Below, in pieces: positions 57,982-64,000 of a DNA stretch of 64,000 nt. Source of the DNA: Sphingobium sp. OAS761 (lineage in GTDB: Bacteria; Pseudomonadota; Alphaproteobacteria; Sphingomonadales; Sphingomonadaceae); the NCBI RefSeq assembly GCF_024168485.1, contig NZ_JALJVY010000005.1, positions 62,001 to 126,000 of the forward strand. Direction: 5' to 3'. Both the position numbers and the translations under genes were made by a program. How positions within the stretch are numbered: position 1 is the first letter of the stretch; the number at the start of each line of letters is the position of its first letter. Under the pieces are notes generated by a model. It did not search any database and was not told the DNA's origin. It saw only the letters and a list, made by a program, of their open reading frames with translations.

Positions 57982-58242
57982 TCAGCGCTGGGCAAGCTGC
58001 ACCGTCGATTTGCGGCTGATGGTCAGGCCGGCCTGCGCCCAATCCTGCTTGCTGCGGCATTCCACCATCGGGATGCGCGACCCGCTAACGGTTTCGCGGA
58101 AGCAGTAGCGATCGGTCTTCTGGTCGTAGGTGACCCGGGCGCCGCGGAACGTGCCTTCGGGCTGGGCGAAGGCGGGCGTGGCGGCGGCCGAAACGGCGAG
58201 CGTGGCGGCAACGACGGCGGCGGCGAAAGCGATGGTCTTCAT
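57982..58242 (-). CDS. Small exported protein, unknown function
   Basis: 86 residues from the ATG at 58242, which has AAGGAA upstream. A signal peptide (MKTIAFAAAVVAATLAVSAA, cleavage likely after PAFA) leads to a mature part of about 60 residues. It has Cys47 and Cys62 and a basic, Gln/Lys-rich tail. The two cysteines could form a disulfide. I recognise no family. Codon bias matches neighbours. It is divergent from bioF over a 275-base AT-rich gap. Confidence 0.7.
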   Translation of the reverse strand: MKTIAFAAAVVAATLAVSAAATPAFAQPEGTFRGARVTYDQKTDRYCFRETVSGSRIPMVECRSKQDWAQAGLTISRKSTVQLAQR

Positions 58243-58359
58243 GTCAATTTCCTTCCCTGAATGGTCGTGGCGATCCGCTGTCGGGATCATGCCGACAGCA
58301 TTGCAGGAGGCGTGCCAAATGCAGGAATGGGCAGATTTCAGCGGGTTTTGGGTCGCCAA

Positions 58360-58445
58360 AATCGAGTATCCTATGAAATATTTTCTTTCTTTGAGGATTT
58401 TTCGCCATTTTATAGGATATATTTCATCATACGCCCGCAAATCTG
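58360..58445. repeat. AT-rich island with nested inverted repeats
   Basis: The 86-base stretch is far richer in A and T than its surroundings. TATCCTAT (58367-58374) is inverted as ATAGGATA (58412-58419), and ATGAAATAT (58373-58381) is inverted as ATATTTCAT (58419-58427). The segment lies between a divergent small exported gene and bioF, so it may hold promoters or operators for both. Confidence 0.5.
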
Positions 58446-58517
58446 TGCGGAGCATAATTTGGCTGCGGCCGACCGCGCTGCTTGCCGCTTCATCCGGCGG
58501 TGCTTATAGCCCGCGCC

Positions 58518-59642
58518 ATGACCGCCGAGCCCTTCCGTTCCCAGCTCGCCGCGCTGGAGCAGCGCGGGCGCCTGCGTTCTCTGATGCCCCGGTCGGGGCG
58601 CGACTTTGCCTCCAACGACTATCTGGGCCTGGCCGGCGATGCCATCATCGCCCAGTCGGTCGCCGATGCGGTCGCGCGGGGCGTCCCGGTCGGATCGGGC
58701 GGGTCGCGTCTGCTGCGCGGCAATGCGCCGGAACATGAGGGGCTGGAGGCGAAGGCAGCCGATTTTTTCAAGACGCAGGCCGCGCTTTTCGTGGCCAATG
58801 GCTATCTCGCCAATCTCGCTTTGTTCGCCACCCTGCCTCAGCGCGGCGACCTGATCGTCGCCGACGGGCTGATCCATGCCAGCGCGCATGACGGGCTGCG
58901 CCTGTCGAAAGCCGCGTCGGTCTTCGCCGCGCACAATGACGTGCAGAGCTTTGCCGACCTGATCGCGGCCTTTCGTGCCGAAGGGGGCAAGGGGCGCGTG
59001 TGGATCGCGGTCGAAACGCTCTATTCCATGGATGGCGACATGGCGCCGCTGGCCGACCTGACGAAGCTGGCGGCGAAGCATGACGCGATGCTGGTGCTGG
59101 ACGAGGCGCATGGCACAGGGGTGTTCGGACCGGGCGGGCGCGGCCTGTCGAGCGGGCTGGACGGCCTGCACAATGTCGTCACGCTGCATACGTGCGGCAA
59201 GGCGATGGGCACGGAAGGCGCACTGATCTGCGGCCCCCGTGTCATCATCGACTATCTGATCAACCGGGCCCGCCCCTTCATCTATTCGACCGCGCCGTCG
59301 CCGCTGATGGCGGTCGCCGCATCGGCCGCGATCGACCGGATCGAGGCGGCGGACAACCGCCGCGACCGGCTGGCGACGTTGCGCCAGGACGCTGCGGAAG
59401 CGATTTGCGGCCCGCTGGGCCTGCCCGCGCCGCGCAGCCAGATCATTCCGCTGATCCTGAAGGACGACGTCCGGACCATGGCTGCCGCCGCGGCGCTGCA
59501 AAAGGCCGGCTTCGACGTGCGCGGCATTCGCCCGCCGACCGTGCCGGCCGGAACGAGTCGTCTGCGCATATCGCTGACACTCAACAACGGCCGGTCCGAC
59601 GTGCTGGCTCTGGGCGACCATCTGCGCCGTCTGGTCCGATGA
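58518..59642 (+). CDS. bioF: 8-amino-7-oxononanoate synthase
   Basis: 374 residues. The PLP lysine is in [14 protein letters not shown], with [17 protein letters not shown] before it and [12 protein letters not shown] near the N terminus, all standard for the alpha-oxoamine synthase group. BioF condenses pimeloyl-ACP with alanine, the first committed biotin-ring step. The next gene, bioD, starts inside its stop (ATGA), which makes BioF a much better call than a glycine C-acetyltransferase or ALA synthase. Confidence 0.93.
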   Translation: MTAEPFRSQLAALEQRGRLRSLMPRSGRDFASNDYLGLAGDAIIAQSVADAVARGVPVGSGGSRLLRGNAPEHEGLEAKAADFFKTQAALFVANGYLANLALFATLPQRGDLIVADGLIHASAHDGLRLSKAASVFAAHNDVQSFADLIAAFRAEGGKGRVWIAVETLYSMDGDMAPLADLTKLAAKHDAMLVLDEAHGTGVFGPGGRGLSSGLDGLHNVVTLHTCGKAMGTEGALICGPRVIIDYLINRARPFIYSTAPSPLMAVAASAAIDRIEAADNRRDRLATLRQDAAEAICGPLGLPAPRSQIIPLILKDDVRTMAAAAALQKAGFDVRGIRPPTVPAGTSRLRISLTLNNGRSDVLALGDHLRRLVR

Positions 59643-60253
59643 CCGTCCTTATCGTCAGCGGAACCGACACCGGCATCGGCAAGACCGTGTTCGCCGCGGG
59701 CCTGGCCGGCGCGCTGGGCGCCTGTTACTGGAAGCCGATCCAGGCCGGGGTCGACCCGGAAGGCGACAAGGAAACGGTCGCCGCCCTGTCGGGCCTGCCG
59801 CCCGAGCGCATCCTGCCGGAGGCCTATCGCCTGACCACGCCCGCCTCACCCCATCTCGCCGCGCGCATCGACGGGGTGCAGATCAGCCTCGACCGCCTCG
59901 CCCTGCCGCGCGTGGACGGACCGCTGGTCGTCGAAGGTGCGGGCGGATTGATGGTGCCGATCAGCGAGACTCTGATGATGATCGACCTGTTCGCCCGCTG
60001 GGGACAACCGGTCGTCCTGTGCGCGCGCACGGAACTGGGCACGATCAATCATAGCCTGCTGAGTATCGAGGCGTTGCGCGCACGCGGGGTGCCGATTGCC
60101 GGCATCGCCTTCATCGGCGCCCCGCATGCGGAAAATGAACGAATCATCCCGCAGCTTGCCGGTGCGGCGTCGCTGGGGCGCCTGCCGCTGCTCGATCCGC
60201 TCGATTCCGCGACACTTGCCACGGCCTTCGCGACCCATATCCGGCTTTCCTGA
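59639..60253 (+). CDS. bioD: Dethiobiotin synthetase
   Basis: 204 residues. The P-loop is [28 protein letters not shown] is the substrate lysine region and [12 protein letters not shown] the Walker B-like segment. BioD closes the ureido ring of biotin with CO2 and ATP. It overlaps bioF by 4 bases. bioA and bioB are not in the window. The enzyme is slightly shorter than E. coli BioD (225). Confidence 0.95.
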   Translation: MTVLIVSGTDTGIGKTVFAAGLAGALGACYWKPIQAGVDPEGDKETVAALSGLPPERILPEAYRLTTPASPHLAARIDGVQISLDRLALPRVDGPLVVEGAGGLMVPISETLMMIDLFARWGQPVVLCARTELGTINHSLLSIEALRARGVPIAGIAFIGAPHAENERIIPQLAGAASLGRLPLLDPLDSATLATAFATHIRLS

Positions 60254-60374
60254 ACTTTCAATCGTCGATAATTTTCGACCAACGACATGGACAGGCTGTT
60301 TCACAGGCGTTCAAGTCCTGTGCATTCCGGGCGCGCGCCAGACCGCAACCGGGCCATAAAGCAAGGGACGCTTG

Positions 60375-62414
60375 ATGAACAAAATCCTCCTCGGTGCCGC
60401 CGCTTCGGCGCTGGCGCTCGCCGCCACCGTCGCCCATGCCGACCAGACGGCGCAACCCGCCGCCGCATCGTCAGCCAAACCCACCTTTGGCCGCTATGGC
60501 TTCGACGAAAGCGGCATGGACATGTCGGTGAAGCCCGGCGACGATTTCTATTATCATGCCAATGGCACCTGGGCGAAGAACACGCCGATCCCGACGGACA
60601 AGTCCAACTACGGCGCGTTCACCGCGCTGGACGACCTGTCGCGCGAAAGGACGCGGGGCATATTGGAAGCGGCAGAGGCCGATCCGTCCAGCAAGATCGG
60701 CAACGCCTACGCAGCCTATATGGACAAGGCGGCGGTCGAGGCGAAGGGCATGACGCCGATCAAGCCCTGGCTTGCCCAGGTCAAGGGCGTCACCGACCTG
60801 GCCGCCTACACGAAGCTGGCAGCCACGGCCGCCCGCGCACGCATTCGCGGCCCGTTCCGCTTTTATGTTGGACAGGATGACAAGGATCCCGAAACCTACA
60901 TCCTTACCCTGTCGCAGAGCGGACTGGGCCTGCCCGACCGCGATTATTATCTGGACCCGGGCGAAAAGATGACGGCGATCCGCGCCGCCTATGTCGCCCA
61001 TCTGGAAAAGATGCTGACGATGGCGGGCGAAAAGGACGCCAGCGCGCGCGCGCAGGCGCTGATGGCGTTCGAGACGGAGATTGCCAAGGTCCACTGGACC
61101 CAGATCGACAGCCGCGATGCCGACAAGACCTACAACAAGATGACGCTGGGACAATTGGAACAGGCTGCACCCGGTTTCGATTTCGCCGCCTTTTTCGCGG
61201 CGAACGGGCTCAAGCCCGCCGACCTGCTCGTATCCCAGCCCAGCGCGGTGACGGGTGAGGCGGCGCTGATCGCGAAGGCGCCGATACAGGTGCTGAAGGA
61301 CGGGCTGCTGCTGTCCAGCCTGCATGCCTATGCCGATTACCTGCCCGACAGCGTCGCCGACGCCGACTTCGCCTTCTACGGCACCACCCTGTCCGGCACA
61401 CCCGAGCGCGAGGATCGGTGGAAGCGCGGCGTCACGTTCCTGAAGGACAATCTGGGCGAGGAAGTGGGCAAGGCCTATGTCGCCAAATATTTCCCGCCCG
61501 AGACGAAGGCGGCGATGGACGAACTGGTCAGGAACGTGCTGGCCGCCATGGGCCGACGCATCGACGCATTGCCGTGGATGAGCGACAGCGCGAAGGCGCG
61601 CGCCCACAAGAAGCTGGCCGCCTTCACGCCCAAGATCGGCTATCCCGACAAGTGGCGGGACTATAGCGGGCTGGAGATTGCGCGCGACGACCTGTTCGGC
61701 AACGCGATGCGCGCCAACAATTTCGATTTCGACTATAATATCACCAAGCTGGGCAAACCCATCTATCGCTGGGAATGGGGCATGACGCCGATGGAGATCA
61801 ACGCCTACGCCAATTTCGGCATGGTCGAGATCGTCTTTCCCGCCGCCATCCTGCAACCGCCCTTTTTCGATCCCAAGGCCGATCCGGCCGTCAACTATGG
61901 CGGTATCGGCGCGGTGATCGGCCATGAGTTGAGCCATCATTTCGACGACCAGGGCGCGAAATATGACGAGACGGGCAAGCTCAACCAGTGGTGGACCGAT
62001 CAGGACGTCGCCAATTTCAAGGCGCTGACCGACAAGCTGGTCAAGCAATATGACGCCTATGAACCCTTCCCCGGTGCGCATGTGAAGGGCGCCTTCACGC
62101 TGGGCGAGAATATCGGCGACCTGGGGGGGCTCGCGGTCGCGCTTGACGCCTATCATGCCTCGCTCGGCGGCAAGAAGGCACCGGTGATCGACGGAACGAC
62201 CGGCGACCAGCGATTCTTTTTGGGATGGGCGCAGGTGTGGCGGCGCAATTATCGCGAGGCCAATCTGCGCCAGCGACTGGTCACCGACCCGCATGCCCCG
62301 TCGCAATATCGCGCCGACATCGTCCGTAACTTCGACAACTGGTATGATGCATTCAAGCCCGCGCCCGGCGGCAAGATCTACCTTGCACCCAAGGACCGGG
62401 TCAAAATCTGGTGA
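60375..62414 (+). CDS. Exported M13 family metallopeptidase (neprilysin/PepO-like)
   Basis: 679 residues from the ATG at 60375 (an in-frame TTG sits just before). A signal peptide (cleavage near VAHA) is followed by SVKPGDDFYYHANGTWAKNT, a typical M13 start. The zinc motif is IGHELSHHFDDQG (His517, Glu518, His521), with the third ligand in GENIGDLGGLAVA. M13 enzymes cut peptides of up to about 40 residues outside the cytoplasm. No operon partner; it is a single unit between biotin genes and a DUF4168-like gene. Confidence 0.94.
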   Translation: MNKILLGAAASALALAATVAHADQTAQPAAASSAKPTFGRYGFDESGMDMSVKPGDDFYYHANGTWAKNTPIPTDKSNYGAFTALDDLSRERTRGILEAAEADPSSKIGNAYAAYMDKAAVEAKGMTPIKPWLAQVKGVTDLAAYTKLAATAARARIRGPFRFYVGQDDKDPETYILTLSQSGLGLPDRDYYLDPGEKMTAIRAAYVAHLEKMLTMAGEKDASARAQALMAFETEIAKVHWTQIDSRDADKTYNKMTLGQLEQAAPGFDFAAFFAANGLKPADLLVSQPSAVTGEAALIAKAPIQVLKDGLLLSSLHAYADYLPDSVADADFAFYGTTLSGTPEREDRWKRGVTFLKDNLGEEVGKAYVAKYFPPETKAAMDELVRNVLAAMGRRIDALPWMSDSAKARAHKKLAAFTPKIGYPDKWRDYSGLEIARDDLFGNAMRANNFDFDYNITKLGKPIYRWEWGMTPMEINAYANFGMVEIVFPAAILQPPFFDPKADPAVNYGGIGAVIGHELSHHFDDQGAKYDETGKLNQWWTDQDVANFKALTDKLVKQYDAYEPFPGAHVKGAFTLGENIGDLGGLAVALDAYHASLGGKKAPVIDGTTGDQRFFLGWAQVWRRNYREANLRQRLVTDPHAPSQYRADIVRNFDNWYDAFKPAPGGKIYLAPKDRVKIW

Positions 62415-62423
62415 CGAACGAAC

Positions 62424-62448
62424 GGGGCCGGCGTGAATTGCCGGCCCC
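62424..62448 (+). terminator. Hairpin after the M13 peptidase
   Basis: GGGGCCGGC (62424-62432) and GCCGGCCCC (62440-62448) form a perfect 9-bp stem, followed by TATACTT, a poor U-run. Confidence 0.5.
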
Positions 62449-62606
62449 TATACTTGCCGCGTCGCTGACAGACTGTGCCGGGAAACGGACAGGCCGAACG
62501 GAACCTTGCCGTCGTCCCTTTAATAGCCCGTTTCGTCGGACATCCTCTTCCGTTGTTCGATCATTCTTCTCAGCTTGGGGGTCACATTACGCCAAGGAGA
62601 AGATAG

Positions 62607-63050
62607 ATGACGGGTCTGAACCATCGACTGTTTCTGAAAACCGGCCTTGCCGTGGCCGCCACGCTAGCTGCCATGCCGCTGGCGGCGCAGACGGCGGCAA
62701 CGCCGGCCGATCCTGCCACGGCGGCCACGCCCTCCACGCCCGCTGCGCCTGCCGCCGACGCGGGCAGCTTCAGCGAAGGCGAAATCAAGCAGTTTGCCGC
62801 CGCCGCCGTCGAGGTGACGAAGATCCAGCAGGATGCGAGCATCCCGGCGGCGGACAAGCAGCCCAAGATGCTGGCCGCAGTCCAGTCGTCCGGCCTGCCG
62901 CCGGAAAAGTTCAACCAGATCGGCCAAGCCGCGGCCGCCGACCCGGCGTTGCAGCAGCGCATTCAGGCTGCGGCGCCTGCGGCGGCCCCGGCCGAGCCGG
63001 CCACTCCCGCAGAGCCCGCAGCGCCTGCTGCGCCGATGCAGCCGCAATGA
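62607..63050 (+). CDS. Exported DUF4168-like protein
   Basis: 147 residues with AAGGAG upstream. A signal peptide (cleavage near PLAAQ) and an Ala/Pro/Thr-rich linker lead to a short helical domain (SFSEGEIKQFAAAAVEVTKI, EKFNQIGQAAAADPALQQRI) that fits DUF4168. The end is an Ala/Pro-rich tail of about 35 residues. Function unknown; family members are small exported helical proteins. It is a single gene with a terminator after it. Confidence 0.78.
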   Translation: MTGLNHRLFLKTGLAVAATLAAMPLAAQTAATPADPATAATPSTPAAPAADAGSFSEGEIKQFAAAAVEVTKIQQDASIPAADKQPKMLAAVQSSGLPPEKFNQIGQAAAADPALQQRIQAAAPAAAPAEPATPAEPAAPAAPMQPQ

Positions 63051-63091
63051 TGCAGTCGCAATAAGGCATTTCCCATGTCCCTTAGGGGCGA

Positions 63092-63125
63092 AGGGCGGTC
63101 GCCGGTGCGACCGCCCTTTTCTTTT
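63092..63125 (+). terminator. Terminator after the DUF4168-like gene
   Basis: AGGGCGGTCGC pairs with GCGACCGCCCT around a CGGT loop (11 bp), followed by TTTCTTTTT. Confidence 0.85.
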
Positions 63126-63191
63126 TGTTCCCCGCGCGGAGCAAAATATCCATGGTGACGTTGCGCCCCGGGCCTGCTTATTCTGGACGCC

Positions 63192-64000
63192 ATGCAGGAA
63201 CAGGCCCTTGTCATCGCGCTGATCGGGCTATTGGGCATCGGCGCGCAATGGATCGCGTGGCGCACGGGCTGGCCCGCAATCGCGCTGATGCTGGGGGCGG
63301 GCGTCATCGCCGGCCCGGTTCTGGGACTGATCGATCCCGAGCATGTGTTCGGCGAACTGCTGGAACCCATGGTGTCGATCGCCGTCGCCCTGATCCTGTT
63401 CGAAGGCGGCCTGAGCCTCAACTTTCGCGAACTGCGCAAGACCGACGGTGCGGTGACCCGGCTGGTCCTGCTGGGCGCGCCGATCGGTTGGGCGCTGGGC
63501 GCGGTCGCCTGCTATTATGCGGCCGGGCTGGTATGGCCCGTCGCCATCCTGTTCGCCGGCATCCTGGTCGTGACCGGGCCGACCGTCGTGCTGCCGCTGC
63601 TGCGTCAGTCCAATGTCGCGGCGCGGCCGCGCGCGATCCTGAAATGGGAAGCGATCGTGAACGACCCGGTCGGCGCGCTGCTGGGCGTCGTCACATACGA
63701 ATATCTGCGGCGATCCGCGGAAGGCGGGTCGCTGGCGTCGGTCATCGTCGCGCTGGTTGCCGCCGCGATCGTCGCGGGACTGATCGGCTTCGCCGCTGCG
63801 CGTGCAGTGGGATGGACTTTTCCGCGCGGCCATGTCCCCGAATATCTGAAGGCCCCCATCCTGCTGGTCGCAGTGATCGGCGTGTTCGTGCTGTCGAACA
63901 TGATCCAGCAGGAAACCGGACTGCTGGCCGTCACTGTGATGGGCGTGGCGCTGGCCAACATGCGGCTCGATTCGCTGCGCGACATCCAGCCGTTCAAGGA
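63192..64000 (+). CDS. Cation:proton antiporter, CPA1/NhaP type (3' end outside window)
   Basis: Translation from the ATG at 63192 is open for 269 codons to the right edge. It starts MQEQALVIALIGLLGIGAQ and shows about eight membrane segments so far. Conserved motifs include ILFEGGLSLNF, VVTGPTVVLPLLRQ and WEAIVNDPVGALLG, where the Asn-Asp pair is the ion-binding site of CPA antiporters. The protein exchanges Na+ or K+ for H+ across the inner membrane. The C-terminal part, including any regulatory TrkA-like domain, is cut off. The upstream terminator makes it a separate unit. Confidence 0.88.
   Translation, partial: MQEQALVIALIGLLGIGAQWIAWRTGWPAIALMLGAGVIAGPVLGLIDPEHVFGELLEPMVSIAVALILFEGGLSLNFRELRKTDGAVTRLVLLGAPIGWALGAVACYYAAGLVWPVAILFAGILVVTGPTVVLPLLRQSNVAARPRAILKWEAIVNDPVGALLGVVTYEYLRRSAEGGSLASVIVALVAAAIVAGLIGFAAARAVGWTFPRGHVPEYLKAPILLVAVIGVFVLSNMIQQETGLLAVTVMGVALANMRLDSLRDIQPFK

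Noticed and set aside
1..64000. tRNA, rRNA, CRISPR arrays, insertion sequences, phage genes
   Set aside because: No cloverleaf-like, rRNA-like or regularly spaced repeat sequence and no transposase or integrase motif was seen on either strand; a tRNAscan and IS search would confirm.

Overview
The window is chromosomal DNA of an alphaproteobacterium, most likely of the order Sphingomonadales (Sphingobium/Sphingomonas type). The basis is the high G+C content with strong G/C bias at third codon positions, and a gene set typical of that group: HdaA, the CtrA inhibitor SciP, COQ9, an SDHAF4-like protein, two UrcA proteins, a short-form HisG and many exported peptidases. I see no rRNA, tRNA, CRISPR array, insertion sequence, phage gene or replication origin. 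Genes are tightly packed and no gene-free stretch exceeds 300 bases.

Layout. 1-8.75 kb: a cation diffusion facilitator cut by the left edge, an exported prolyl oligopeptidase, then a minus-strand operon reading HMA-like protein, hdaA, ppk, ppx (replication control together with polyphosphate metabolism). 8.8-14.7 kb: purM and a purN fused to a YjbR/MmcQ-like domain, queG, a NatAB-like ABC exporter and an exported MsrB. 14.7-18.4 kb: a coupled operon of a FAD oxidoreductase, GtrA and a GT-C-like membrane protein, probably for envelope glycan modification. 18.5-28 kb: two UrcA proteins, purH, a GT87-like protein, a heparinase-like protein, rpe, a PAS protein, rsmB, a small membrane protein and htpX, all on the minus strand. 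28-36 kb: SDHAF4, a hypothetical gene, galU, an SDR, ssb, feoAB, COQ9, an EamA transporter and an Old Yellow Enzyme.

36.2-40.1 kb is a riboflavin operon (a small membrane protein, ribD, ribE, ribB, ribH). Its RibB carries an N-terminal helix-turn-helix domain and a C-terminal GTP cyclohydrolase II-like domain without zinc cysteines. An 18-bp inverted repeat lies just upstream of ribB, and this is the best candidate here for an undescribed regulatory arrangement. 40.2-46.7 kb: tonB, a DUF445 protein and an RND efflux pair. 47-48.5 kb: two convergent GlsB/YeaQ proteins around a shared terminator, sciP and a short uncertain gene. 48.6-53.5 kb: mnmA, a low-G+C zinc-ribbon membrane protein, hisG, hisD, nusB and thiL. 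53.7-64 kb: a K+-independent H+-pyrophosphatase, an S9 peptidase, a small exported protein, bioF, bioD, an M13 peptidase, a DUF4168-like protein and a cation:proton antiporter cut by the right edge.

The content is mostly housekeeping (purine, histidine, riboflavin and biotin synthesis; rRNA and tRNA modification; iron uptake) mixed with envelope and stress functions. Function calls come from reading the translated sequence and motifs; no database search was run.
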